The notes: generated by a model from the letters alone, not told the origin. Positions 34,844 to 44,121 are shown, numbered from the stretch's first letter. The stretch is DNA of 64,000 nucleotides from Promicromonospora soli (GCF_014653785.1 NZ_BNAS01000001.1:372001-436000); one strand, 5' to 3'. Program-made: numbers and translations.

Positions 34844-36207
34844 TCGACCGTGTACCCGTTCACCTGGGCCTCGTTCTCCAGGGCCGTCTGCCAGTCGGGC
34901 AGCAGGTCGACGAGCTTCTTGCCCGCGGCGAGCTCAGGCGTGACGGTCTTCGCGAACACGGCCTCCTGGCTGAATCGGGGGTAGCCCCACCCGTCCCAGA
35001 CCTGGCCGGACGCCGTGGTGACGTCCTCGGCGAAGTCCCCTGCGAAGTACCCGGACTTGGCCTGGTTCCCGAGCCACTTGTCCGCCGCGGAGGCGTAGGC
35101 CGGGAGGCCCGGCGCGAGGTCGACCTGGTAGTCGTCGGCGCTGGTCACGAACTCCAGGAAGGTCTTGGCCGCCTCGAGGTTCTTGGAGTGCTGGGAGATG
35201 AACCAGGTGCCGCCGCCGACGTTCCCGGTGGCGGCCTCCTCGCCCTCCCAGGCCAGGGGCAGCCCCGCGGCGATGGTGCCCTTGGGGGCGTCGAGCGAGT
35301 CCGCGTTCTGGAAGAGCGCACCGCTGAACCAGATCGGGCCGGGCAGCATGAGCACCTTCCCCGTGTACTTCTTCACGAACTCGGCGTCGAAGACGCTGTC
35401 CTGCACCACCGATCCCGAGTCGATCAGGCTGTCGAGGGTCTCGGCCATCTTCACGGTGGTGGGGTCGGACATGTCGGCGCTGAAGCCGTCAGTCCCGGTG
35501 ACCGTGTTGATCGGCGCCTTCGCTCCCCAGAAGTACACCTCGGGCGCCCAGGCGTCGCCGACGGACCCCACGATGTAGCCGGGGTGCTCCTCGGCGACCT
35601 GCTTCCCGAGCTCCTCGTACTCCTCCCACGTGGTGGGGACCTCGTACCCGAACTCGTCGAACAGGCTCTGGTCGTACCACGTCACGACGGACGCGAGGTC
35701 GTTGCGCAGCCCGTACACGGTGCCGTCGACGGTCGTCGGGTCGAGGGCGCCGGGGGTGAACCCGTCCAGGAACTCCTGGTCGAAGTACCCCTGGTCGAGC
35801 GGGGCAGCGAACGGCGTCTGGCCGACGGCCGCCCAGGCCGCGTCGTTGTTCTGCGTGGAGAAGACGACGTCGGGCCAGCCGGAACCGGCCTGGTCGAACG
35901 CGGTGATCTTGGTCTGGAAGCTGCCCGACCCGTTCGCGCCGCCGTCGTAGGTCTCGACGTTGACCGGGACGTCCGGGTGGGCCTTGGTGAAGGCGTCGAC
36001 GGCGGGCTCGCGCGAGGCGTCGACCCACACCGTGATCGGGCTGTCAGCCTCCTGCTCCTCGGCCTCGAAGCCGTAGGGCGAGTCGGCGCCGGAACCGGAT
36101 CCACCACCGCCACATGCGGAGAGCGCCAGCGCGGGCACCGCGAGGGCCGCCACCAGGCCGAGTCGCCCGAACCGCGTGCGGCCGGCTGAACGTGTACGCA
36201 AGGACAT
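34840..36207 (-). CDS. Extracellular solute-binding lipoprotein, CUT1 family
   Basis: This 455-residue protein starts with a twin-basic signal peptide and a lipobox (LALSACGGGGSG), so it is a lipoprotein on the outside of the cell. The mature part has SBP family 1 features: PITVWVDASREPAVDAFTKAHPDVPV, TWEEYEELGKQVAEEHPG, GGGTWFISQHSKNLEAAKTFLEF. The start at 36207 is the ATG that gives a normal signal peptide. It is the first gene of the minus-strand operon, with an AT-rich promoter region shared with the divergent 2-hydroxyacid dehydrogenase. The ligand is probably a fucose-type sugar, inferred from context. Confidence 0.92.
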   Translation of the reverse strand: MSLRTRSAGRTRFGRLGLVAALAVPALALSACGGGGSGSGADSPYGFEAEEQEADSPITVWVDASREPAVDAFTKAHPDVPVNVETYDGGANGSGSFQTKITAFDQAGSGWPDVVFSTQNNDAAWAAVGQTPFAAPLDQGYFDQEFLDGFTPGALDPTTVDGTVYGLRNDLASVVTWYDQSLFDEFGYEVPTTWEEYEELGKQVAEEHPGYIVGSVGDAWAPEVYFWGAKAPINTVTGTDGFSADMSDPTTVKMAETLDSLIDSGSVVQDSVFDAEFVKKYTGKVLMLPGPIWFSGALFQNADSLDAPKGTIAAGLPLAWEGEEAATGNVGGGTWFISQHSKNLEAAKTFLEFVTSADDYQVDLAPGLPAYASAADKWLGNQAKSGYFAGDFAEDVTTASGQVWDGWGYPRFSQEAVFAKTVTPELAAGKKLVDLLPDWQTALENEAQVNGYTVE

Positions 36208-36419
36208 CGTTGTTCCTATCTCATCAGCGACAGTACGTGACTGGAGGAGTGCGCGACTGGAGGCTGGACTCGGCCCCCTTGCCTCGCGCCAGACTCTACC
36301 AGAGATAACATGTATGCCAAGTGCCATTGGTCATCACATATACTACGTGTCACCCCGGACGCGTCTGCCGACCGCCGGACCCAGGCCCTGACAGGCATTC
36401 CGACGGAGGAGAGCCATCC
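36208..36419. promoter_or_regulatory. Divergent promoter region of the sugar operons
   Basis: This 212-bp gap separates the binding-protein and dehydrogenase starts. It contains an unusually AT-rich patch at 36303-36352 (AACATGTATG, ATCACATATACTACGTG) in otherwise GC-rich DNA, a good place for -10 boxes and GntR binding. A clean palindrome is not seen. Confidence 0.45.
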
Positions 36420-37430
36420 ATGCCACCCACCATCGCGGTGACCGAGTGCGACCACGACGCGTTCCTGGAGGAGGAGTCCGTTGCGCGCGAGGGCGGCGTC
36501 GAGCTGCTGATCCGCCAGAACCGCACTCGCGACGAGCTGATCGACACCTGCCGGGACGCCGACGGGCTGCTGGTGCAGTACGCCCGGATCGACGGGGACG
36601 TCATGGACGCCCTGCCCCGCCTCAGGGCGATCGGACGTTACGGCGTCGGCGTGGACTCGATAGACATCGACGCCGCGACCGCGCGCGGCATCGCCGTCTG
36701 CAACGTTCCCGACTACGGCACCGAGGCCGTCTCGGACCACGCGATCGGTCTCACGCTCGCCGTGGCCCGGGGTATCCCCCGCACCGACCGGGGCTTGCGC
36801 GAGGGGCGGGTGGACCTGCCCGCCGTCAGACCTCTGTACCAGACCCGGGGACGCACGTTCGGGGTGATCGGCCTCGGCCGGATCGGCGCGGCAACTGCAC
36901 GCAAGGCGTCCGGTCTCGGCTACGACGTCATCGGGCACGACAGCGTCGTCGAGCCAGGCACCACCCACCACGGTGTGCCGGCGGTCACGCTCGACGAGCT
37001 GTGCGCACGCGCCGACGTCGTGTCGCTGCACGTACCGCTGACGCCGGAGACCCGCGGCCTGATCGGCGGCGAGCAGCTCGCGCTGATGCGGGACACGACG
37101 ATTGTCGTCAACACCGCGCGCGGCGGTGTGGTTGACGTGCCCGCCCTGGTCGACGCGCTGCGCGAGGGCCGCCTCGGCGGAGCCGGGATCGACACCCATG
37201 AGGACGAGCCGCTCCCGGTGGACCATCCCCTCACCCGGTTCGACAACGTGGTCCTGACCCCGCACCTTGCCTGGTACACGGAGGAGTCCTACGGCGAGCT
37301 CAAGCGCCGCACCATCGAGAACGTCGTCGAGGTCCTGGCGGGACGCAACCCGCGCAACATCGTGAACCCACAGGCGCTCGGCACCGGCCGGACGGCCCTG
37401 ACGCACGACATCGCCGGAGGTGCCCGGTGA
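36420..37430 (+). CDS. D-isomer-specific 2-hydroxyacid dehydrogenase
   Basis: This is a 336-residue NAD-dependent 2-hydroxyacid dehydrogenase. It has RAIGRYGVGVDSIDIDAATARGI, the Rossmann motif VIGLGRIGAATARKA, NTARGGVVD (substrate-binding Arg), and the TPHLAWYTEES catalytic region with an Asp/Glu plus His pattern. GGAGG lies about 10 bp before the ATG. It overlaps the zinc alcohol dehydrogenase (GTGA), so it is the first gene of a three-gene operon. It could reduce a 2-keto acid from the sugar pathway (such as pyruvate or a 2-keto-3-deoxy sugar acid). Substrate unknown. Confidence 0.85.
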   Translation: MPPTIAVTECDHDAFLEEESVAREGGVELLIRQNRTRDELIDTCRDADGLLVQYARIDGDVMDALPRLRAIGRYGVGVDSIDIDAATARGIAVCNVPDYGTEAVSDHAIGLTLAVARGIPRTDRGLREGRVDLPAVRPLYQTRGRTFGVIGLGRIGAATARKASGLGYDVIGHDSVVEPGTTHHGVPAVTLDELCARADVVSLHVPLTPETRGLIGGEQLALMRDTTIVVNTARGGVVDVPALVDALREGRLGGAGIDTHEDEPLPVDHPLTRFDNVVLTPHLAWYTEESYGELKRRTIENVVEVLAGRNPRNIVNPQALGTGRTALTHDIAGGAR

Positions 37431-38458
37431 CCACCATGCCTGCGGTCCTCTGGACCGGTGACGACACGCTGGAGCTGCGCGACGTCGACATCCCGCAGCC
37501 GCCCCCGGGCTGGGCGCTGGTCGAGGTCGCCTACACGGGGATCTGCGGCACGGACCTCGCCATCGTGCACGGCAAGCATCCCCGCGCCCGCCACGGCCTG
37601 ATCCTCGGGCACGAGATCTCCGGGCGCGTCGTCCGGGCAGCGCCGACCGGACCTCAGGCCGGGAGCTCGGTCGTCGTGGAGCCCCTCATCTCGTGCGGCC
37701 ACTGCCGTGCGTGCCGCCGCGGTGACACGCACGTGTGCCGCGACCTCGGCCTCTACGGCATCGACGTACCCGGCAGCCTCGCCCGGTACGTGGCGCTCCC
37801 GCCCGAGGTGCTGCACGAGGTACCCGCTGGCGTCGACCTGCGGCTCGCGACCCTGGTCGAGCCCCTCGCGGTAGCGGTCCACGCGGTGGACCTGGCCGGG
37901 TTGCGGGAGGGGGACACGGTGGCGGTAGCGGGCGCCGGCCCGATCGGGATCCTCACGGCGCTGACCGCCCGGCACGCCGGGGCGGGGCGCGTGATCGTCA
38001 GCGAGACCTCCCCCGCGCGGCGCGCGCTCGCCGAGCGGCTCGGCCTGACCGTCGTCCCCGCGCGGGGAACGCTCACGGCCACGGCCCACGAGCTGACCGA
38101 CGGCGAGGGTGCGGACGTCACCTTCGACGCGGCTGGCCACCCCGCCGTCGCGCCCGACCTGACCGCGGCCACGCGAGTGGGCGGAACGGTGGTGATCGTC
38201 GCGGTGCACAAGGAGCCGACGCCGGTCGACCTGCGGGAGGTCTGCTTCAAGGAGCTCGTCATCCGCGGCGTCCGCGTCTACACGTCGGACGACGTGCGGC
38301 GCGCGATCGGGCTGGTCGTCGACGGCAGCCTCGGCCTGGACCGGCTGCCGACCCGGGTCTTCCCGCTCGCCGAGGCCGCGACGGCGGTCTCCGCCGCCCG
38401 CGCCGCGGAGTATCTCAAGGTCATGGTCGCGTCCCACGAGGGGGGCGAGCGCTCGTGA
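37427..38458 (+). CDS. Zinc-dependent alcohol/sugar dehydrogenase (MDR family)
   Basis: This is a 343-residue medium-chain dehydrogenase with catalytic zinc ligands in TGICGTDLAIVHG and LGHEISG, a structural zinc Cys set in LISCGHCRACRRGDTHVC, and the NAD site VAGAGPIGILTALTA. It resembles threonine/sorbitol/L-idonate-type dehydrogenases. It starts with GTG overlapping the previous stop and overlaps the next gene in the same way, so the operon is tightly coupled. In this locus it may oxidise or reduce a sugar acid or the C3 product (lactaldehyde to propanediol or similar). Substrate unknown. Confidence 0.87.
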   Translation: MTTMPAVLWTGDDTLELRDVDIPQPPPGWALVEVAYTGICGTDLAIVHGKHPRARHGLILGHEISGRVVRAAPTGPQAGSSVVVEPLISCGHCRACRRGDTHVCRDLGLYGIDVPGSLARYVALPPEVLHEVPAGVDLRLATLVEPLAVAVHAVDLAGLREGDTVAVAGAGPIGILTALTARHAGAGRVIVSETSPARRALAERLGLTVVPARGTLTATAHELTDGEGADVTFDAAGHPAVAPDLTAATRVGGTVVIVAVHKEPTPVDLREVCFKELVIRGVRVYTSDDVRRAIGLVVDGSLGLDRLPTRVFPLAEAATAVSAARAAEYLKVMVASHEGGERS

Positions 38459-39207
38459 ACCCGTTCGACCTGACCGGACGGACCGCCGTCGTGACCGGGG
38501 GCGGACGCGGGCTCGGGCTGGGCATCAGCCGCTCCCTGAGCGCCGCCGGCGCCGACGTGATAGTCCTGTCGCGCGGCGAGGTGCCCGACGAGCTCGTCGC
38601 GCACGCGCGTGAGCACTCCCGCACCGCCTCCGGGGTGCGGGTGGACCTCGCGGATCCCCGCTCGATCGAGGGGGCCGCCGAACAGGTGCTGGCGCACGGC
38701 CCCGTGGACGTCCTGGTCAACAACGCGGGGACGCAGGTCCGGCACCCGGCCGTCGAGTTCCCGCTCGACGAGTGGGACGCGGTGCTCCAGGTCAACCTCC
38801 GGGCCGTGCTGCAGCTCTGCCAGGCGTTCGGCCGCCCCATGCTGGAGCGCCGTGCCGGCAAGATCGTGAACCTCGCGTCGCTGCTCAGCTTCCAGGGCGG
38901 CCTCACCGTCCCGGCCTACGCGGCGAGCAAGGGCGCGGTCGCGCAGCTCACCAAGGCGCTGTGCAACGAGTGGGCGGCGCAGGGCGTGAACGTCAACGCG
39001 GTGGCGCCCGGCTACATGGACACGGACATGAACGCCGCGCTCCTGGCCGACCCGGTCCGTTCTCGGCAGATCGGGGACCGCATCCCGGCGGGCCGGTGGG
39101 GCCGGCCCGCCGACGTCGGCGGGGCCGTGGTGTTCCTCGCCTCCGCGGCCGCCGACTACGTCCACGGGCAGGTGCTGGCCGTGGACGGCGGCTGGCTGGC
39201 CCGCTGA
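38455..39207 (+). CDS. SDR oxidoreductase (2-keto-3-deoxy-sugar-acid dehydrogenase candidate)
   Basis: This is a 250-residue classical SDR with VVTGGGRGLGLGISRSL, DVLVNNAGTQ, catalytic Ser in VNLASLLSFQG, and YAASKGAVAQLTKA (Tyr-Lys). It looks like the 2-deoxy-gluconate/gluconate dehydrogenase group, which includes 2-keto-3-deoxy-L-fuconate dehydrogenase. The gene starts with GTG overlapping the zinc dehydrogenase gene and ends 7 bp before the convergent enolase-family gene. The proposed role, oxidation of 2-keto-3-deoxy-L-fuconate at C4, is inferred from the pathway. Confidence 0.85.
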   Translation: MNPFDLTGRTAVVTGGGRGLGLGISRSLSAAGADVIVLSRGEVPDELVAHAREHSRTASGVRVDLADPRSIEGAAEQVLAHGPVDVLVNNAGTQVRHPAVEFPLDEWDAVLQVNLRAVLQLCQAFGRPMLERRAGKIVNLASLLSFQGGLTVPAYAASKGAVAQLTKALCNEWAAQGVNVNAVAPGYMDTDMNAALLADPVRSRQIGDRIPAGRWGRPADVGGAVVFLASAAADYVHGQVLAVDGGWLAR

Positions 39208-39214
39208 GCGGGCG

Positions 39215-40390
39215 TCAGCCGACCGATGCCACCGTGCGCGGAGCCGCCGGGTCACGGCGCATCGCCAGCCGCAGCCCTGCCTCGCGCGGACGTACGTGCG
39301 GACCGGCGGGCGTCGCCCAGGAGCCCGTCCCGGTGCTCGCCGCGATCGCCGCCTCGTCCACGGCGATGCCGAGGCCCGGCTCGTCGCCCAGCACGATCCC
39401 GCCGTCCTCGAAGGACTGGTCGACCGTCAGGCCCACGGGGAACGACAGGTCCTGCACCTCGGTCACGAGGTGGTTGGGCACCATCGCGGCCGCATGGACC
39501 AGCGGGTTGCAGTTGTACGCGACCGGGCTGACCGGCAGATCGTGGGCGTGGGCGAAGGCAGCCACGCGCATGAAGTGCGTCAGGCCCCAGCCGCTCCCGG
39601 TCTGCACCACGTCGACGGCTCCGGCCTCGACCAGCGGCCGGAACTGCTCCAGCCCGGTGAGGTTCTCGCCGGTGGCGAGCGCGGTCGACGTCGACCTCGC
39701 CAGGGCCAGGTGCCCCTCGACGTCCCAGCGGCGCACCGGCTCCTCGATCCAGGTCAGGTCGACCTGCGCCTCGATCTGCGCCAGCAGCCGCCGAGCCTGG
39801 TGCCTGCCCCAGCTCTCGTTCACGTCGTACATCAGCGCCGGGTTCTCGCTGTTGCGGCTCAGCACCTCGCGCACCGCGCCGAGACGAGCCACGTCACGGC
39901 GCAGGTCGAGCCCGCCCTTGACCTTGGCGCCGTTGAACCCGCGGTCGGCGAACCGCGAGTACAGGTCCACGAGCTCGTCGTCGTCCAGGCCGTACTCGAG
40001 GCCCGACGCGTACCCGGCCACGAACCTGTCCCGCGCGCCCAGCAGGCGCCACAGCGGCTCCCCGGCCATCTTCGCCTTGAGGTCCCACAGCGCCATGTCC
40101 AGCGCCCCGATCGTGGCGAAGGTCGATCCGGCGTGACTGGCCTTGAAGACCCAGGAGAGCATCCGGTCGTACAGCGCGGTGACCGCGCGGGGGTCCTCCC
40201 CCTCGATCGCCGGGAAGACTCGGTCGATCGCGTCATGGTTGCCGAGGCCGACACCCGTGAGACCGCCGTCGGTCTCGACCAGGACGACCGGGACCTCGGT
40301 CACGCCGCTGCGCACCACGCCGTTGACGTCCCCGACAGGCCGACCCCACCGGTGCACGGTGAGCAGGCTCCGGTACCCCGTGATCTTCAT
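39215..40390 (-). CDS. Enolase-superfamily protein (mandelate racemase/sugar-acid dehydratase type) with atypical active site
   Basis: This 391-residue protein has the enolase fold: a capping domain, then a barrel with KxK-type lysines (GAKVKGG), metal ligands Asp in LMYDVNESW, Glu in WIEEPVRRW, and Glu in ATGENLTGLEQF. In other dehydratases of this group a His-Asp dyad follows: QPD and SPH motifs. Here the equivalent positions read VQTGSGWGLTHF and LPVSPVAYNCNP, so the dyad appears to be missing. In the fucose pathway it would be the L-fuconate dehydratase, but its chemistry may differ. The start at 40390 is the ATG at the family N-terminus (MKITGY). Confidence 0.82.
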   Translation of the reverse strand: MKITGYRSLLTVHRWGRPVGDVNGVVRSGVTEVPVVLVETDGGLTGVGLGNHDAIDRVFPAIEGEDPRAVTALYDRMLSWVFKASHAGSTFATIGALDMALWDLKAKMAGEPLWRLLGARDRFVAGYASGLEYGLDDDELVDLYSRFADRGFNGAKVKGGLDLRRDVARLGAVREVLSRNSENPALMYDVNESWGRHQARRLLAQIEAQVDLTWIEEPVRRWDVEGHLALARSTSTALATGENLTGLEQFRPLVEAGAVDVVQTGSGWGLTHFMRVAAFAHAHDLPVSPVAYNCNPLVHAAAMVPNHLVTEVQDLSFPVGLTVDQSFEDGGIVLGDEPGLGIAVDEAAIAASTGTGSWATPAGPHVRPREAGLRLAMRRDPAAPRTVASVG

Positions 40391-40418
40391 GGGTGGTAAC
40401 TTATCATACGAATGACAT

Positions 40419-41198
40419 CTACTTCTTGGGTCGCCGGCGAGCCCAGCTCCGTGAGATGTGCGCGCGCATGAGCTCCGCGGATGCCTCTGTGTCGCCACCC
40501 ACGACGGCCTCGAAGATGTGCCGGTGCTCCTCGTGCGTCAGCTCCATGTGCCCCTGCGGCGGTGCGCCGGTGTACTGGGCCACGAGACGGGCCTTGCCCT
40601 GGATGCTGGAGATGATCGCCCGCGCGAACTCGTTGCCGGAGATGCGGTGCACCAGGGCGTGGAACGCGATGTCCTCGTCCTCGTACCTCTCGGGTTCGTC
40701 GAGCGAACCGCTCAGCACCTCGAACTGGCGCGCGAGGTCGGCACGGGCCTCGTCGGTGATCTGCCTGGCTGCTGACGAGGCCATGAGGCCTTCTAGCGCC
40801 GTTCGAATCCCGATGAGCTGGTCCATGAACAACAGGCTGTCCTCGCGCTGGAAGATCGCCTCCAGGACCATCGGGTCGAGCAGTCCCCAGGACTCCCGGT
40901 CGAGCACGACGGTGCCCCAGCCCTGACGCGCGGCGACCAGCCCCTTCTCCGCCAGCGCCGTGAGCGCCTCGCGGATCACGGTGCGGCTCACCGTGAACGT
41001 CTCGCACAGCGCGGCGGCGGAGGGCAGCGCGGTACCCGGCGCGTACTTCTCGGTGACGACGTCCTGCACCAGCGCCCGGATGACCGCTTCGGCGAGCGCC
41101 GGCCTGTTTCGGGTCACCTGCGTGCTGGTCGGTACCTGCTGAACCACGTGTTTCTCCTTCTCCGGCGCGCGATCTCGAGGGGCCGCACGATCGCTCAT
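40419..41198 (-). CDS. GntR-family (FadR type) transcriptional regulator
   Basis: This 259-residue regulator has an N-terminal winged helix (GTALPSAAALCETFTVSRTVIREALTALAEKGLV) and a C-terminal FCD ligand-binding domain with Asp/His metal residues (DIAFHALVH, HEEHRHIFEAV). FCD regulators usually bind sugar acids or carboxylic acids, so a pathway intermediate is the likely effector. It is located between the catabolic and polysaccharide-degrading genes, upstream of the enolase gene, and divergent from the beta-helix gene. It probably controls both halves of the locus through the AT-rich sites at 41242-41256 and 36303-36352. Confidence 0.9.
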   Translation of the reverse strand: MSDRAAPRDRAPEKEKHVVQQVPTSTQVTRNRPALAEAVIRALVQDVVTEKYAPGTALPSAAALCETFTVSRTVIREALTALAEKGLVAARQGWGTVVLDRESWGLLDPMVLEAIFQREDSLLFMDQLIGIRTALEGLMASSAARQITDEARADLARQFEVLSGSLDEPERYEDEDIAFHALVHRISGNEFARAIISSIQGKARLVAQYTGAPPQGHMELTHEEHRHIFEAVVGGDTEASAELMRAHISRSWARRRPKK

Positions 41199-41241
41199 CG
41201 TATCGCCCGGGTATCCCTCGAGGCCTGTTCGACCATTGCGG

Positions 41242-41256
41242 ACACATCATATGTGT
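41242..41256. promoter_or_regulatory. Candidate GntR operator (AT-rich inverted repeat)
   Basis: ACACAT-CAT-ATGTGT is an inverted repeat of 6-bp arms with a 3-bp spacer in the divergent region between the GntR gene and the beta-helix gene. Loosely similar AT-rich words occur before the enolase gene (about 40397-40415, TTATCATACGAATGACATC) and the second beta-helix gene (about 51823-51836). Confidence 0.5.
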
Positions 41257-41313
41257 GACTACTCTCGCGGCGGGCAAGGTAGCCCAATCGCCTCAGCAGA
41301 AAGCGATGGAACG

Positions 41314-44022
41314 ATGACACTGAAGTCACGCACACCGCGGTTCCGAAATCGATTGAAGAGAGCGGGAGCCATGGCTGCCCTGAGTGCCGTAGCAGTGATC
41401 GTCTCGACGCTGGTTCCCGTTCAGGCAGCGCAGGCCGCGCCACCGGGCAAGGACCGCACGTACTTTGCCGCGGCAGACGGACTGGAGATCGGTGATTGCG
41501 AGGTGAGGCACGCGTGCTCGCTCGAGCGCGCGCAGGAGCTGGTCCGGCAGGAAGCTCGCAAGGGCAGGGACGTGACCGTCGTGCTCGGGGACGGGACCTA
41601 CCGGGTCACCGAGCCCCTCGAGTTCAGCGCGCAGGACGGCGGCCGCGACGGCCACACCGTGCGGTGGACGGCCGCGCCCGGTGCCCACCCTGTGATCTCC
41701 GGTTCCACCGCGATCTCCGGGTGGTCGGTCCACGACGAGGACGCCGGCATCTACGTCGCGGACACGCCGCGCGGCGTCGACAGCCGCCAGCTCTACGTGA
41801 ACGGGATCATCGCGCAGCGCGCCTCCCTGCCGCTGGCCAACTCCGACGTCACGCCCACCGCGACCGGCATGACCATCAACAACCAGCAGCTCGGCTACCT
41901 CAGCGGCCTGCCGGACCAGGGACGGATCGAGTTCCAGTCGCTCGGCGACTTCACCAACCGCTACTCCCCCGTCGAGTCCATCGACGGCTCGACGATCACC
42001 ATGGCGCAGCCCGCATGGGACAACAACACCTGGGGCTGGGACACCGTACAGAACTCGTTCCTGGCCCGGCCCACGTGGTCCCTGGAGAACTCCCTCGCGT
42101 TCCTCGACGACGTCGGCGAGTGGTACCTCGACCCGTCCGCGGGGAAGCTGTACTACAAGCCCGGTGACGGCGTCGACCCCGACGACCTGGACGTCGAGCT
42201 CCCGCAGGTGGAGTCGCTGGTGAGCATCAGCGGCACGTACGACGAGCCGGTGACCGGCCTCGCGTTCGACGGCATCGAGTTCACCGGGACCTCGTGGCTG
42301 GGCCCGTCCACCCACGGCTACGCGACCCAGCAGAACGGCGCGTTCATCAAGGACGCGTACGAGTACCGCCCGGACGACGCCTTCACGAGCTGCTCCCGGG
42401 GCTGCGAGATGTTCGAACGAGCCCGCTTCGACGCCTGGTACCAGGAGCCGGCGGCGGTGCAGGTCTCCGCGGCCCACGACATCTCCCTGACGAACAACCG
42501 CTTCACGAACCTCGGCCAGACCGCGCTCGGCATCGGCAACGACGCCAACGCGATGCTCTCGGGGGTCGGTCTTGGCGCCAGCGGCATCAACGTGGTGGGG
42601 AACATTTTCAACGAGGTCGGCGGGCACGGGATCGCCGTCGGCGGGGTCCGGGAGGACGCGCACCACCCGAGCGACCCGCGGATGATCAACAAGGACATCC
42701 GCATCGAGAACAACACGGTCAACCGGGTAGCCATCGAGTATAAGGACAACTCGGGCATTCTCAGCACGTACGCGACGAACGTCCAGATCGTGCACAACGA
42801 GATCGCCAACGTCGCCTACGACGGCATCGACACGGGCTACGGCTGGGGCATCAACGATGCGGGCGGCTCCGAGGAGTACGTCCGCCGCGGCTACTACAAC
42901 TGGCACCCCCTGTACACGACCCCGACGACGCTCAAGGACAACCTCGTCGCGGGCAACCTCGTGCACCACACCAAGGCACGGTTCGCGGACGGCGGGTCGC
43001 TGTACAACCTCTCGGCCAGCCCGGGCACCGTGGTGGAGCGCAACTACCTGTTCAACGTCTCCGGCGTCGGCCTCTACCTCGACGAGGGGACGCGGTACAC
43101 CACCTACCGGCAGAACGTGCTCCAGGGCACCAGCCCGTGGATCTTCACCAACGCCTACAGCGACGGCAACAACACCAGCGACAACATGATCCGCGAGAAC
43201 TGGTTCAACTCCGGCGGCGCCCAGATCCCGAACGCCGAAGAGCGGAACAACCAGCTCATCGACAACGTCTCGGTCTCGGGCACCAGCTGGCCGCAAGGGG
43301 CGCTGGAGGTCATGTGCTACGCCGGCGTCGCGCCCGAGTACAGCACGACGCTGAACGCCAACCTGTTCGGTCTCGCCCAGTGCCCGGTGGAGGCTCCGGT
43401 CAGCAACGAGTACGAGACGACGGCGGCGTCGGCGAGCGACAGCTACTTCGGGCAGCGGGGAACCGCGTTCGGCATAGCGGCCGCGGGCGCGGACGTGTGG
43501 GGAGCGGGCGGCCAGCGGGACGACGAGTTCGGAGCGATCTACCGGGCGGGCTCCTTCTCGGCCGGGTCGAGCGTGTCCGTCCGCGTGGACACGATCAACG
43601 ACGCCAACGCCTGGGCCAAGAGCGGGGTCATGGTCCGCAACGACATGACCGCGCCCGGGGCATCGTCCGGGTATGCGATAGCTGCCGTGACGCCGCGCAA
43701 CGGCGTCGTCTTCCAGTGGGACTCGGATGGCGACGGCTACCTGGACAGCGCCGGCCAGGCGCGGGTCGACACGCACCGCGCCGTGTGGGTCCGGCTGGAT
43801 CGCGCGGGCGATCAGGTGGCGGCGTCCTACTCCTACGACGGCGTCAACTACCGGCAGGTCGGGTCACCGGTGACGCTCCCGGGCGCGGCTGAGGTCCAGG
43901 ACGGCGGGGTCTTCTCGACGTCGCACGACGCGACCACTGCCGCGATCAATGTGTTCAGCGGCCTCGACCTGGCGGGGTCTGGCGCCTCGACCCCGCCCGG
44001 CCCTCCCCATGCGCCGAAGTAG
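41314..44022 (+). CDS. Secreted right-handed beta-helix glycosidase-like protein (GH141-like)
   Basis: This 902-residue protein has a Sec signal peptide (LKRAGAMAALSAVAVIVSTLVPVQAAQA) and a long parallel beta-helix with AVQVSAAHDISLTNNRFTNLGQTALGI and GINVVGNIFNEVGGHGIAVGG-type coils. The N-terminal GDGTYRVTEPLEFSAQDGG and HTVRWTAAPGAHPVISGST match the family of beta-helix enzymes that includes GH141 alpha-L-fucosidases/xylanases. The C-terminal 200 residues form a beta-sandwich carbohydrate-binding type domain (AKSGVMVRNDM ... YDGVNYRQVG). The start at 41314 is the ATG that gives the signal peptide. Extracellular action on a fucosylated polymer is inferred from context and fold. Confidence 0.8.
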   Translation: MTLKSRTPRFRNRLKRAGAMAALSAVAVIVSTLVPVQAAQAAPPGKDRTYFAAADGLEIGDCEVRHACSLERAQELVRQEARKGRDVTVVLGDGTYRVTEPLEFSAQDGGRDGHTVRWTAAPGAHPVISGSTAISGWSVHDEDAGIYVADTPRGVDSRQLYVNGIIAQRASLPLANSDVTPTATGMTINNQQLGYLSGLPDQGRIEFQSLGDFTNRYSPVESIDGSTITMAQPAWDNNTWGWDTVQNSFLARPTWSLENSLAFLDDVGEWYLDPSAGKLYYKPGDGVDPDDLDVELPQVESLVSISGTYDEPVTGLAFDGIEFTGTSWLGPSTHGYATQQNGAFIKDAYEYRPDDAFTSCSRGCEMFERARFDAWYQEPAAVQVSAAHDISLTNNRFTNLGQTALGIGNDANAMLSGVGLGASGINVVGNIFNEVGGHGIAVGGVREDAHHPSDPRMINKDIRIENNTVNRVAIEYKDNSGILSTYATNVQIVHNEIANVAYDGIDTGYGWGINDAGGSEEYVRRGYYNWHPLYTTPTTLKDNLVAGNLVHHTKARFADGGSLYNLSASPGTVVERNYLFNVSGVGLYLDEGTRYTTYRQNVLQGTSPWIFTNAYSDGNNTSDNMIRENWFNSGGAQIPNAEERNNQLIDNVSVSGTSWPQGALEVMCYAGVAPEYSTTLNANLFGLAQCPVEAPVSNEYETTAASASDSYFGQRGTAFGIAAAGADVWGAGGQRDDEFGAIYRAGSFSAGSSVSVRVDTINDANAWAKSGVMVRNDMTAPGASSGYAIAAVTPRNGVVFQWDSDGDGYLDSAGQARVDTHRAVWVRLDRAGDQVAASYSYDGVNYRQVGSPVTLPGAAEVQDGGVFSTSHDATTAAINVFSGLDLAGSGASTPPGPPHAPK

Positions 44023-44121
44023 AACCAGGGCGAGGTGAGCCACGCTGTGGTTCTATTACCAATGCCGGGAAGTTAGGTGGCCGGTGTTGAGTGTCAAGTC
44101 CGTGTTTGTGCTGGTCATAGC

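Noticed and set aside
41326-43776. 816-codon antisense frame in the beta-helix gene
   Set aside because: It is a shadow frame with Val/Arg/Asp repeats and no domain; the plus strand has the signal peptide and beta-helix motifs.
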